From contig JBFKQZ010000005.1 of NCBI GenBank assembly GCA_041627475.1, positions 1-29,574 on the forward strand: a stretch of DNA of 29,574 nucleotides, given 5' to 3'. How positions within the stretch are numbered: the first letter of the stretch is position 1; each line of letters begins with the position of its first letter. Shown here one piece after another: positions 1 to 7,502 of this stretch. Source of the stretch: JBFGFG01 sp041627475 (GTDB lineage: Bacteria; Actinomycetota; Nitriliruptoria; Nitriliruptorales; Nitriliruptoraceae). The translations under genes were made by a program, and so were the position numbers. A model generated the notes under the pieces. It was not told where the DNA came from, made no database searches, and saw only the letters and a list, made by a program, of their open reading frames with translations.

Positions 1-1136
1 AACGCCTGGGCGGCGTCGACGGCGTCGCTGAGGCCTGCGACGGTCGCGAGCTGGGCATCCACCGCGGCCTGGGTGCTGTCGACGAGCGCCTGGGCCGTCG
101 CGACGTCGGCGTTCGCGGCGTCGAGCAGCGCCGTGACGCAGTCGACGACGGTCAGTGGGTTGTCCGCGCAGTCGTTCGTGCCGGCTGTGCCGTACTTGAG
201 CACGAGGTCCGCCGGGTTCAGCGAGGCGAGGTCGTTCGCGATGGTGGTCGCGATCGCCTGGGCGGCCGTGAGCGCGTTCTGCGCGTTCGTCAGGTCGGTC
301 TGCAGGTTGGTGAGGGTGGTCTGCGCCGCGGCGAGCGCGGCCTGCGCGGACGCGAGGTCTGTGGCCGCGGTCGACGCGTTGGCCGCCTCGGCGGCGAGGT
401 CCGCCGCGGCATCGCCGATGGCGGCGACCGTGGCGTTCGTGGCGTTGGTTGCCGCAACCACGGCGTCCACGAGCGCCTGCAGGTCGACGGACAGGCCGAT
501 CGGCAGCTGGTCGAGGAGCCCGATGACGACGTCGATCGGCAGCAGGTTCAGGACGTCCAGCGGAACGAGGTCGCCCAGGGCGATGTCGAGGCCGGTGACC
601 CGCAGGCCCTGCGTGGCCGAGGCGGCGGTCGTGGTCACCGTCGATGAGATGTCGCTGGCGTTGACCGTCATGCCGAGCACGCCGTTGAGCGCCTCCACGT
701 TCGTCGTGAGCGCACCGAGCGAGGCGAGCGCCTGGTCGGCCGCGGCGGTGGCGGCGACGTTGGCCGGGTTCACGACGATGTTCAGGTTGCTCGTCGGGTC
801 GCTCCAGTCGAGCGTGGAGCCGGAGACCGCCGTCGCGCCGTCGGACCGCGCCTGCAGGGTCCCGAGCTGGATGCCGGCGACGTCGATCGGCACGATCCCG
901 GCGAGCGCGAAGGGCGCGCCGGAGCCGAGGTCGTTGCGGACGGGGTCAACGTCCGTCGAGGCGTAGGTCGCGACGTCGATGACCGTCACCCCCGGGATGC
1001 CAGGCACCCCCGAGATGTCGAGGTCGATCGCCGTGAGCGATGTGGACGCCGTGCCCACCGGAGACGTGGTCGTCCCGGCAGCGACGGTCGTCGCGAGAAT
1101 GGTGATGGCCGCGATGGCGGCGCGTGCCCGACGCAT
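1..1136 (-). CDS. Secreted alanine-rich coiled-coil protein (3' end missing)
   Basis: This open frame starts with ATG at 1136 behind a good ribosome site (AGGGGAC, about 4 bases before the start) and runs off the left edge without a stop, giving 378 codons. The N-terminus MRRARAAIAAITILATTVAAG looks like a Sec signal peptide. Residues about 30-200 are a globular, Val/Asp-rich part with phrases such as DISGVPGIPGVTVIDVATYA. From about residue 225 on it becomes an Ala/Thr/Asn/Gln-rich, heptad-like stretch that suggests a long coiled coil. A cysteine pair (NDC...VVDC) interrupts it near residue 335. I do not recognise a family. It is probably exported and either wall-associated or released. It lies downstream of the mshA-ybjN pair but is separated by 176 bases containing a hairpin, so it probably has its own promoter. 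Codon use matches the neighbours. Confidence 0.75.
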   Translation of the reverse strand, partial: MRRARAAIAAITILATTVAAGTTTSPVGTASTSLTAIDLDISGVPGIPGVTVIDVATYASTDVDPVRNDLGSGAPFALAGIVPIDVAGIQLGTLQARSDGATAVSGSTLDWSDPTSNLNIVVNPANVAATAAADQALASLGALTTNVEALNGVLGMTVNASDISSTVTTTAASATQGLRVTGLDIALGDLVPLDVLNLLPIDVVIGLLDQLPIGLSVDLQALVDAVVAATNATNATVAAIGDAAADLAAEAANASTAATDLASAQAALAAAQTTLTNLQTDLTNAQNALTAAQAIATTIANDLASLNPADLVLKYGTAGTNDCADNPLTVVDCVTALLDAANADVATAQALVDSTQAAVDAQLATVAGLSDAVDAAQA

Positions 1137-1262
1137 CCGTGTCCCCTATCGGTCAGGCAGGAAGTGGCAGCGTGCGAAGACTCGCGCCTGACCACCCGAT
1201 GTCGCTATGGCCCGGACGGAGCAACCCGGGCGCACAAGATGACTAGTTACCTGATGGTGGTT

Positions 1263-1290
1263 CGGCGGCCGATGGGCCGTCGGCCAGCCG
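1263..1290 (-). terminator. Stem-loop downstream of the mshA-ybjN genes
   Basis: CGGC-GGCCGA (1263-1272) pairs with TCGGCC-A-GCCG (1280-1290) around a 7-base loop, giving a 10-bp stem with one bulged A. It begins 22 bases past the ybjN-domain stop codon. There is no clear T-run on the minus strand, so a rho-independent terminator is only a possibility. The rest of 1137-1312 shows no gene. Confidence 0.35.
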
Positions 1291-1312
1291 CAGACGCCGT
1301 TCTCGAGCGCGT

Positions 1313-1786
1313 TCAGCCGTCCGTTGTGACCGGATTGGGCGGCAGGTCGTTCTTCTCGCGCCAGGCCTGCTCCTGGGCGATGTAGGTGGCGAACCCGGCC
1401 CGGAGCACGGCGTTGAAGGTCTCGTCCGACCACGCCAGGACGGCACCCAGGATGCCGTCGAGCGCCTGCCCGTCGAGTGCCGACAGGGGGTACTGGCCGG
1501 TCAGCACGATGTCGCCCTCGTCGTCGAGGGCGAAGTGGACCGGCGACGGCTTCTCGTTGCGGTGCAGGAGGTACTCGTAGACCTCGCGGTGGCCCTCGTC
1601 GGGAACCCCGGCGAGCAACGAGGTCACGGTGAGCCGGCGCTCGCCCACGTCGAGCAGCAGCGGGATCGTCCGCTTCCACTGCCCGGTCAGGACGGTCATG
1701 AAGCGACGCTCACCCACCCGCTCGGCCTCGAGGCCGGCGTCACCGAGCACGCGCTGTATCAGCGCGCACGCGTCGTCGGGCGTCAC
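1313..1786 (-). CDS. YbjN-domain protein, type III chaperone-like fold
   Basis: This is a 157-aa protein. The start is GTG at 1786, chosen because GGGGAGG sits 5 bases upstream and because the family begins shortly before the segment DDACALIQRVLGDAGLE. The same frame is open far upstream into mshA, but that extension is Arg/Pro-rich and is not protein-like. The body contains the YbjN pattern: an N-terminal helix, then strands (MTVLTG, IPLLLDV, LTVTSLLAGV), then helices around HREVYEYLLHRNEK and the phrase DIVLTGQYPL. YbjN-domain proteins resemble secretion chaperones in fold, but their role in actinomycetes is not settled. In Mycobacterium tuberculosis the YbjN-domain gene Rv0487 also follows mshA (Rv0486), so the pair is conserved here. 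It is probably co-transcribed with mshA (32-base gap). Confidence 0.85.
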   Translation of the reverse strand: MTPDDACALIQRVLGDAGLEAERVGERRFMTVLTGQWKRTIPLLLDVGERRLTVTSLLAGVPDEGHREVYEYLLHRNEKPSPVHFALDDEGDIVLTGQYPLSALDGQALDGILGAVLAWSDETFNAVLRAGFATYIAQEQAWREKNDLPPNPVTTDG

Positions 1787-1818
1787 GACTACCTCCCCTC
1801 GGTGTCGGCGGCGGCCGG

Positions 1819-3075
1819 TCAGCCCGTTCGTAGCACCTCGGGACGCGCCGTGACGGTCCGGTAGACGCCGAGGAGTCCGTCGACCGTGCGGTCCCACGAT
1901 GTCCCGATGGCGGCGGCGCGGCCGCGCTCGCCCGCGGCGCGCGCGTGTGCGGGGTCCTCGAGGTAGCGCAGCACCGCCGCGGCGTGGTCCGCCGGGTCGT
2001 GGCCGTCGACGAGCGTCCCCCCGCGGACGACCGATTGCAGGCCACCGACGCGCGCGGCGACGACCGGCCGCGCGCACGCCTCCGCCTCCAGCGCCACGAG
2101 CCCGAAGCTCTCCGTGCGGGACGGGACGACGACGACGTCCGCCGCCCGGTACACGGCAGCCAACTCGGACTGCGGCAGCGCGGGGCGCACCGTGATGGCC
2201 TCCTGCACACCGAGGGAGACGGCGAGGTCGGCCAACTCGGAGGGCCCCGAGCGCCCCTCGCCCGAGCCCGACACGCCGCCGACGATCAGCAGGCGTGCGT
2301 CGGGATACCGCTCGCGGACGTGCGCGAGCGTGCGGATCGCCACGTCGGGGCCCTTCAGCGGCTGCAGGCGGCCGACGAAGAGCAGGAGCGGGCCCGTGCC
2401 GGGCGCGAGGTCCGACACGGGACCCCCGGGCTGGAAGAGGTCGAGGTCGACCCCGGCGGGCACCACGGAGATGTGGCGCCCGGAGATGTCGAACGTCCGG
2501 TGGAGCAGGCGTGCCTCGCCACAGGTCAGCCCGACGACCTGGTCCGCGTACCGCGCGATGCGTGGCTCCGACGAGACACGCGTGGCGGGCTCGGGCTCGT
2601 CGCCCGGCGCCAGGGTCTGGTTCTTCACGACACCGAGCGTGTGGAAGGTGACGACGTAGGGGGTGGCCCAACGCTCGCTGACGAGCTTGGCAACCCAGCC
2701 GCTGAGCCAGTAGTGGGCGTGGATCACGTCGAAGCAGCCCGCCGTCTCGTGGCGCAGCATGGCCATCGCGAACGCCGGCACGTGCTCGCCCAACGACTGC
2801 TTGTCGACCGGTCGCTGTGGCCCGGCGACGAGGTGGTGGACACGCAGTCGCGGCGTGACCTCCACCGTCGGCGGGGCGGCGGGGCTGGCCGACCGGGTGA
2901 AGACGTCGACCTCGACGCCCCGTTCCGCGAGACGTCGGGCGACGGACAGGACGTACACGTTGAGGCCGCCGCCGTCCCCGGTGCCCGGTTGCGCCAGCGG
3001 CGACGTGTGCATGCTGACCAGCGCGACCCGGCGCGGGCCACGTACGACGGAAGCGGGGGGAAGTCGGGGGGTCAC
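1819..3075 (-). CDS. mshA: D-inositol-3-phosphate glycosyltransferase MshA
   Basis: MshA transfers GlcNAc from UDP-GlcNAc to 1L-myo-inositol 1-phosphate, the first committed step of mycothiol synthesis in the cytoplasm. The 418-aa length fits the family (about 420-480). It is a GT-B fold, family 4 glycosyltransferase. Residues 18-42 hold the N-terminal loop with GTGDGGGLNVYV, residues 117-123 the acceptor-side DVIHAHYW, about 204-214 VVPAGVDLDLF, 233-244 FVGRLQPLKGPD, and the donor-binding E-x7-E motif lies at E322/E330 (TESFGLVALE). The start is GTG at 3075, overlapping the stop of the upstream acyltransferase as GTGA, so translation is probably coupled. A YbjN-domain gene follows, as in mycobacteria. 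No other mycothiol gene (mshB, mshC, mshD) is visible nearby. Confidence 0.93.
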   Translation of the reverse strand: MTPRLPPASVVRGPRRVALVSMHTSPLAQPGTGDGGGLNVYVLSVARRLAERGVEVDVFTRSASPAAPPTVEVTPRLRVHHLVAGPQRPVDKQSLGEHVPAFAMAMLRHETAGCFDVIHAHYWLSGWVAKLVSERWATPYVVTFHTLGVVKNQTLAPGDEPEPATRVSSEPRIARYADQVVGLTCGEARLLHRTFDISGRHISVVPAGVDLDLFQPGGPVSDLAPGTGPLLLFVGRLQPLKGPDVAIRTLAHVRERYPDARLLIVGGVSGSGEGRSGPSELADLAVSLGVQEAITVRPALPQSELAAVYRAADVVVVPSRTESFGLVALEAEACARPVVAARVGGLQSVVRGGTLVDGHDPADHAAAVLRYLEDPAHARAAGERGRAAAIGTSWDRTVDGLLGVYRTVTARPEVLRTG

Positions 3076-4079
3076 GGTCTCGTGATCGTGAGTCGGTGGA
3101 GCGTGCGGTCCACGGCGCCGAAGCGGTACTTGTAGGCCTCGTCGCCCCGGAGGAGGTCGAACACCCGGTACTCCTCCTCGGCAGCGATACGGATCAGTTC
3201 ACCGACGAGGACCATCCCGGGGGCCAGCGCGCGCAGCGTCATGTCGAACGCCGAGTTGTACAGGCCCCATTCCCGCCCGTCGACGACGGAGATGGTCGCT
3301 GCGGCGGGACGGTCGGCGACGTGCAGCAGGTGGATGCGCAGGGCACCGTCGTCGAACTCGTCGATGAGGGCACGGAAGAAGCCCTGCATCCTGTCGTCGA
3401 CGAAGAAGCGGCCCTTCTCGCCCTCCGCCTCCTGCGCCAGGGCGAGGAAGGCCTCGAACCCCTCCTCGAGGCCCGGCTCGGCGAGCCGGACCGTGCCACC
3501 GTCCCGGGCCAGCTTGCGGGCCTTGCGACGCAGCTCGTGGCGGAGCTTGCCCGGGAGCTCACGCAGGTACTGGTCGTAGGAACCGGCGATCCGGATCCGC
3601 GGGCACACGTCCTCGACGACGTCCTCCAGCACGCGCAGCCCTGCCTCCTCCGCCTCGGCCCGGAGCAGCCCGTACCACGGGAGATCGGCAGCAAGGCCAC
3701 CGAGCTCGAGCTCGTCCCAGTCGCGCTCATCGGCGACGGCCCTCATCCAGGCCCGCGCGACGTCCTGGCGATCGTCCGGGCGGGCCACCGGTCCGAGGTA
3801 GTCGGTGACCTCCGTGCCTCCGAGGAACCGGAGCAGGACCTCCGGCCCGGTCGGGCTGCCGACCCGTTCGAGTCCCTCGGGGACACACCCGATGACCTCG
3901 CCGTCGCGGCGGACGAACCGCACGCGTGCCTCCGTGGACCTTCCGAGCGTCGTGTGCCAGACGCGCTGGAACCTCGGCGCGTGGAAGACCCGGGCCTCCG
4001 CGTCGGCAGCGACGAGGCGTGACCACGCCCGGAGGACGTCCTCACGCGTGAGGTCGTCGTGGGTGGTCACCTCGAGCAC
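3072..4079 (-). CDS. FemAB/BioF2-like GNAT acyltransferase
   Basis: A 335-aa protein starting with GTG at 4079 behind GAGGGAC. The layout is that of the BioF2/CelD-like GNAT group: an N-terminal half with RVFHAPRFQRVWHTTLG (about 35-51), a basic helix at about 180-195 (KLRHELRRKARKLARDGG), and a C-terminal GNAT core. The core has HVADRPAAATISVVDG, then LYNSAFDMTLRALAPGMVL and the closing signature DLLRGDEAYKYRFG. Related proteins transfer acyl or aminoacyl groups to cell-envelope, peptidoglycan or polysaccharide precursors, but the substrate here cannot be read from sequence. It overlaps mshA by 4 bases. It is not MshD, which has two tandem GNAT domains and lacks this signature. A link with mycothiol would be inference from position only. 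Confidence 0.85.
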   Translation of the reverse strand: MLEVTTHDDLTREDVLRAWSRLVAADAEARVFHAPRFQRVWHTTLGRSTEARVRFVRRDGEVIGCVPEGLERVGSPTGPEVLLRFLGGTEVTDYLGPVARPDDRQDVARAWMRAVADERDWDELELGGLAADLPWYGLLRAEAEEAGLRVLEDVVEDVCPRIRIAGSYDQYLRELPGKLRHELRRKARKLARDGGTVRLAEPGLEEGFEAFLALAQEAEGEKGRFFVDDRMQGFFRALIDEFDDGALRIHLLHVADRPAAATISVVDGREWGLYNSAFDMTLRALAPGMVLVGELIRIAAEEEYRVFDLLRGDEAYKYRFGAVDRTLHRLTITRP

Positions 4080-4138
4080 GGTGTCCCTCGGGGTCCTGGC
4101 GCTCCGCAGCGGTCGATGGGGCGCCGGCCGGGACGACC

Positions 4139-4636
4139 TCAGTCGTCGTCGTTGGCCGCTGCCTCGACCAGTTCGAGCACGTCCGAGCCGCCAGCGCGGC
4201 GGCCCCCGGCGTCGGCCGCCTCACCGTGCTGGAGCTCGGCGAGCTGCCGGAAGGAGCGGTACATCTCCACCAGCGCCTGGCGCTGCGGCTCGGTCAGGTA
4301 GGGGTCGCGAGCGATCGCGACCTCGAGGTCGAACCCGCCGTCGCGCTCCTCGAGGATCCCGGCCTTCACGTACAGGGTCTCGCTCGAGATCTCGAGCGCC
4401 TTCGCGATGGCCTGGAGGATCTCCGCCGACGGCTTGCGCAGACCACGTTCGATCTGCGACAGGTACGGGTTCGAGACCCCAGCGAGCTTCGCGAGGTTGC
4501 GCAGCGACAGTTGCGAGCGGTTCCGCTGATCGCGGATGTAGCCGCCTAGGTCACGCAGCCGTTGGGCGACTGACGGGTCGTCGTCGCTCTCGGCCGCCGC
4601 ATCGGGCGTGGTGTCCTTGGTGGTCTTGTCGCTCAC
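4139..4636 (-). CDS. XRE-family transcriptional regulator, Rv0474-like
   Basis: A 165-aa protein starting with GTG at 4636. No convincing ribosome site precedes the start, so translation may be weak or the mRNA may be processed. After an acidic N-terminus (residues 1-22), residues 27-90 form a five-helix Cro/CI domain: GGYIRDQRNRSQLSLRNLAK, then the turn and recognition helix AGVSNPYLSQIERGLRKPS, then LQAIAKALEISSETLYVKAG. This wording matches the conserved actinobacterial regulator group containing mycobacterial Rv0474. The C-terminal third (residues 100-165) has a helix, PQRQALVEMYRSFRQLAEL, and an acidic tail. Its targets are unknown. It sits between the asparaginase and acyltransferase genes with 54- and 59-base gaps, so it could have its own promoter within the run. 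Confidence 0.88.
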   Translation of the reverse strand: MSDKTTKDTTPDAAAESDDDPSVAQRLRDLGGYIRDQRNRSQLSLRNLAKLAGVSNPYLSQIERGLRKPSAEILQAIAKALEISSETLYVKAGILEERDGGFDLEVAIARDPYLTEPQRQALVEMYRSFRQLAELQHGEAADAGGRRAGGSDVLELVEAAANDDD

Positions 4637-4690
4637 ACGGTCGAGGCTACCAGTCGGGCCCAGAGGCCCCGGAACCGACCCCTGTCCGTT

Positions 4691-5665
4691 TCAGGCGATA
4701 TCCGCGGCCAGGGCGGACAGCGCAGCGGTGGCGCGGACCTCGCCGACTGGCTCCCCACCGCCCGAGGGGCGGTCGGAGGCCCAGTCGTCCTCGTCGATCG
4801 CGCCGACCGCGGCGAGCAGGCCGTGCAGCACGGCGGCCGCACCGCGCAACGAACCGTCCTCGCACTTGACGGCGGCCCCCCAGGCACCGCGCGGCCCCGC
4901 CCACGCCGCCGCGTAGACCCCCTCGGCACCGAGCTTGCTGATGATCCCGTGGCCCAGGAGCGTGGTCTCGAGGCGTCCCTGGCCGCCGAGGAGGCCGGGG
5001 TGCGCGAACGCGGCGTCGCGGACCCGTTCCCAGCGTCCGCCTGCCAGCACCTGGCGGTACCCGTCGGCGAGCGCACGGAGGGGCACGGCGACCGCCGGGG
5101 CGCCACACCCGTCGATCGCGACGGCCGAGGGCGGGCCGAGCGCCTCGGCCACGACCCCCAGCACGTACCGCTGCAGCGGACCATCACGCTCCAGCAGGGC
5201 CGGGCCCTCGATGCCCATCGTCCGGCCGGCGAGCGCGAACAGCGCGTGCTTGCCGCTGCAGTTGTGGTGGAGGACACGCTCGGCGCTGCCGGGCACCGCC
5301 TCGCGCGGGGCGGGCGGACAGGTGAGCTTGTCGGGGTCGAGGTCCGCGCGCGCGAGGAGTCGGCCCACGGCGTCGAGATGGCGGTCCTCGGCCCGGTGCG
5401 ATGCCCAGCTGACCGCGACCTCCTCCGAGGAGAGTTCACCCGCGGCCTCCCCGAGGACCTCGAGGCACGCGGTCGCCTGGAACGGCTTGGCCGTCGACCT
5501 CACGAAGACCCCACGGTGGCCGTCGCCGGCGCTCGCCACGTCCTCGCCGCCGGAGCCGACCACCGCGACGTGGCCGCGATGGACGCTCTCGACGACGGCC
5601 CGGCCCGTGACCTCGTCGCGGCGCGTGACCTCGACGAGGACCGGCGGAGCCCCGGTCCGGATCAG
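4691..5665 (-). CDS. Asparaginase, Rhizobium etli type II family (PF06089)
   Basis: This family hydrolyses L-asparagine to aspartate and ammonia and is unrelated to E. coli AnsA/AnsB. Conserved features are visible: LVEVTRRD and VESVHRG (residues 10-31), S57-x-x-K60 in RSTAKPFQ, ASHRAEDRH, the cysteine/lysine motif NCSGKHALF, and DGCGAPAVA. The only in-frame ATG/GTG/TTG after the upstream stop is GTG at 5563, which would delete the LVEVTR and HRG block. The frame is open and family-like back to CTG at 5665, which overlaps the HD-GYP stop as CTGA. I therefore choose the CTG start (324 aa, normal for the family). ATC at 5662 is a less likely choice. Association with signalling genes is odd; it may simply be a passenger in a long transcript. 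Confidence 0.87.
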   Translation of the reverse strand: MIRTGAPPVLVEVTRRDEVTGRAVVESVHRGHVAVVGSGGEDVASAGDGHRGVFVRSTAKPFQATACLEVLGEAAGELSSEEVAVSWASHRAEDRHLDAVGRLLARADLDPDKLTCPPAPREAVPGSAERVLHHNCSGKHALFALAGRTMGIEGPALLERDGPLQRYVLGVVAEALGPPSAVAIDGCGAPAVAVPLRALADGYRQVLAGGRWERVRDAAFAHPGLLGGQGRLETTLLGHGIISKLGAEGVYAAAWAGPRGAWGAAVKCEDGSLRGAAAVLHGLLAAVGAIDEDDWASDRPSGGGEPVGEVRATAALSALAADIA

Positions 5666-6396
5666 CGGATGGCCGTCAGGTCGGTCGCGTCGTGCTCGGC
5701 GAGCTTGAGGTCCTCACACAGCTTCAGGAACGCGACGACGAGGTCCGGGTCGAACTGCGTCCCGGCGTTCTTGTCGATCTCCTCCATCGCGACGTGCACG
5801 GGCAGGCCCTTGCGGTACGGGCGATCCGAGGTCATGGCGTCGAAGGTGTCGATGATCGCGAAGATCCGGGCCGGCAGGTAGACCTGGTCGCCGGCGAGGC
5901 CGAGGGGGTAGCCGCGGCCGTCCCAGCGCTCGTGGTGGGACTTGATGACCTCGACCGCCTCGCCGAGGAACTTGATCGGCTGGACGAGCTGGTACCCGAT
6001 CACGGGGTGGGTCCGCATGATCTTCCACTCGTCGTCGTCGAGTGGGCCTGGCTTGTTCAGCACGGCGTCGGGGATACCGACCTTGCCGATGTCGTGGAGC
6101 AGGAAGCCGTAGCCGACGGCCGCCTGCGCGGCGTACTCCGGCGCAACGCGGGTCGCGAGCGCCATGGCGTACTGGTAGGTCCGGTCGAGGTGGTGGCGGG
6201 TGTAGTTGTCCTTCATCTCGCACACCATGGCCAGCGTCTTCACCATGGTCAGGTACGAGGTCTGCAACTCCCGTAGCGCCGCCTCGGCCTCCTCGCGACG
6301 TGCCTTCTCGCGACCCATGAGCTGGTTCAGCTCGTTCGCGAACACGAGGAGCTGCGCCCGCATCGTCTCCAGTTCGGCAGCGTCGGTCGGGTTCAT
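5662..6396 (-). CDS. HD-GYP domain cyclic-di-GMP phosphodiesterase
   Basis: A 244-aa cytoplasmic protein. Residues 1-50 are a predicted coiled coil (MRAQLLVFANELNQLMGREK and onward). Residues 55-240 are a full HD-GYP domain: H101-D102 and K105 in HDIGK, IPDAVLNKPGPL at 108-119, THPVIGYQL, the HHERWDGRGYP motif at 154-164, and DTFDAMTSDRPYRKG at 183-197. All metal ligands and the GYP signature are intact, so an active phosphodiesterase converting c-di-GMP to pGpG and/or GMP is expected. The ATG start overlaps the receiver-gene stop (ATGA), so the two genes are translationally coupled. Together they look like an RpfG-type receiver/HD-GYP protein split into two polypeptides. No histidine kinase is in the window. 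Confidence 0.93.
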   Translation of the reverse strand: MNPTDAAELETMRAQLLVFANELNQLMGREKARREEAEAALRELQTSYLTMVKTLAMVCEMKDNYTRHHLDRTYQYAMALATRVAPEYAAQAAVGYGFLLHDIGKVGIPDAVLNKPGPLDDDEWKIMRTHPVIGYQLVQPIKFLGEAVEVIKSHHERWDGRGYPLGLAGDQVYLPARIFAIIDTFDAMTSDRPYRKGLPVHVAMEEIDKNAGTQFDPDLVVAFLKLCEDLKLAEHDATDLTAIR

Positions 6397-6773
6397 CGCT
6401 TGCCTTTCCCGAGCCCGAGGTCGGTGATCGTCTCGACGAGGGCAAGCGGCGAGAACGGCTTGGTCAGGTACGCATCGCAGCCCGCGTCCTTCCCTGCCTG
6501 TCGGTCGTCCTCGCGATCTCTTGCGGTCAGGAGCACGACCGGCGTCGCCGACGTGCGCGGGTCGTCCTTGACGCTGCGGCAGACCTCGTACCCATCGGCG
6601 CCGGGCATCATGACGTCGAGGACGATGACGTCGAAGTCGTCGCCCTCGATGGCGCGGAGCGCCTGGTCGCCATCGCTGGCCGTGGTGACCTCGAACTCCT
6701 CGAGGTCGAGGATGGCCTTCAGGATCTGCAGTGTGAGTTCGTCGTCGTCGACGACCAGGACCTTGCGGGCCAC
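6393..6773 (-). CDS. Stand-alone CheY-like response regulator receiver
   Basis: A 126-aa single receiver domain with no output domain. The acidic cluster D9-D10-D11 (VVDDDE), the phosphorylated aspartate D53 in VIVLDVMMPG, T83 in VVLLTARD and K105 in AYLTKPFSP are all present, so it should accept phosphate. The start is GTG at 6773, preceded by a strong GGGGGAGGAGG tract. It is coupled to the HD-GYP gene by a 4-base overlap and follows the rsiG-like gene by 16 bases. Inference: phosphorylation by a kinase encoded elsewhere could control the HD-GYP enzyme through protein contact. Confidence 0.94.
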   Translation of the reverse strand: MARKVLVVDDDELTLQILKAILDLEEFEVTTASDGDQALRAIEGDDFDVIVLDVMMPGADGYEVCRSVKDDPRTSATPVVLLTARDREDDRQAGKDAGCDAYLTKPFSPLALVETITDLGLGKGKR

Positions 6774-6789
6774 GGGCCCCTCCTCCCCC

Positions 6790-7356
6790 TCAGCCCCGTG
6801 GGGCCAGCACGTCCGCCACGCTCGCCGAGCCTGTCCGATAGCGCCTGGCGATCTCTCCCTGCAACGCGTCGATCCGGTCGAGCAGCGTCCGTCGGAGGTC
6901 GCTCAGCTCGCGCTCCTTCTCCGCGAACCGCTCGAGGATCTCCCCGATCTCGTCCCCTGACCGCTCGTGGAGGCTCGTCAGGATCGGCGCATCCGCGAGA
7001 CGGTCGACCTCACGACGATGGATCCGCTCGAGCGACGGCGGCGGCTCGAGTCGCGGCCGTCGCCGGGCACCGATCGACGTCTCACCTGCCTCGTCGGACA
7101 GGATGTCCGGCAGCGAGGCCAACAGCGCGCCGACGGAGGTCGCATCCTCGTCCGACTCGGTGCGCCGGACGAGCTCTCGCCGAAGGATGTCGAGCCGGCC
7201 CTGGACGAGGCGGCGGGCGTAACTGACGCCCGACTCCTCCTCCTCGGTCTCGTCGCGCATCTCCCGCAGCTCGTCCATGCCACGCTCCTCGAGGCCGTCG
7301 AGGTACGACGGGTCGAGGATGCGGTCGATGCGACGGTTACCGCTCAAGGAGCGCAC
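6790..7356 (-). CDS. rsiG: RsiG-like c-di-GMP-binding anti-sigma factor
   Basis: A 188-aa protein that is mostly two long helices. RsiG of Streptomyces holds the sigma factor WhiG inactive in a complex that needs c-di-GMP, bound through the motif E(X)3S(X)2R(X)3Q(X)3D. That motif is complete here at E41, S45, R48, Q52, D56 (codons 7189-7236). A second copy on the C-terminal helix reads E148, S152, R155, L159, D163 (codons 6868-6915), so only the Gln is replaced. The N-terminal phrase RRIDRILDPSYLDGLEERGMDELR also fits this family, often labelled aerial mycelium formation protein. Two starts are possible: GTG at 7356, too close to AGAGG, or TTG at 7347, which lies 6 bases after AGAGGTG and is better placed. 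No WhiG-type sigma gene is visible in the window. Confidence 0.85.
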   Translation of the reverse strand: MRSLSGNRRIDRILDPSYLDGLEERGMDELREMRDETEEEESGVSYARRLVQGRLDILRRELVRRTESDEDATSVGALLASLPDILSDEAGETSIGARRRPRLEPPPSLERIHRREVDRLADAPILTSLHERSGDEIGEILERFAEKERELSDLRRTLLDRIDALQGEIARRYRTGSASVADVLAPRG

Positions 7357-7382
7357 CTCTGGTCACGCCGGGACGGAGCGAC

Positions 7383-7388
7383 ACGGTA
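7383..7388 (-). promoter_or_regulatory. Candidate -10 box for the rsiG operon
   Basis: On the minus strand TACCGT (TANNNT type) lies about 26 bases upstream of GTG 7356. No good -35 box is seen, as is common in actinomycetes. The 146-base gap 7357-7502 lies between divergent genes and should hold both promoters. Confidence 0.35.
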
Positions 7389-7489
7389 GCGCCCGACGTC
7401 GCCGGTCGCCGCCGGGACCTCGAGATCCCGGAGCCAACGGCGGCGAGGTCGACCGCGTCGTCCCGCCCACGGCGCCGAGGTCCGACGAG

Positions 7490-7495
7490 TACGCT
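7490..7495 (+). promoter_or_regulatory. Candidate -10 box giving a leaderless transcript
   Basis: TACGCT ends 7 bases before the ATG at 7503, and no Shine-Dalgarno sequence precedes that ATG (the bases are GTCGACC). This spacing would place transcription start on or next to the A of ATG, the usual picture for actinobacterial leaderless mRNAs. Confidence 0.5.
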
Positions 7496-7502
7496 GTCGA
7501 CC

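Noticed and set aside
73..966. Plus-strand open frame of 297 codons at the left edge
   Set aside because: The opposite frame from 1136 has a ribosome site, a signal peptide and coiled-coil text, and is open to the edge.
1787..2671. N-terminal extension of the YbjN-domain frame through mshA
   Set aside because: The extension is Arg/Pro-rich and lies inside mshA; GTG 1786 has a strong ribosome site.
3072..4079. Calling the acyltransferase MshD
   Set aside because: MshD has two tandem GNAT domains. This protein has one C-terminal GNAT core with the BioF2/FemAB-like ending.
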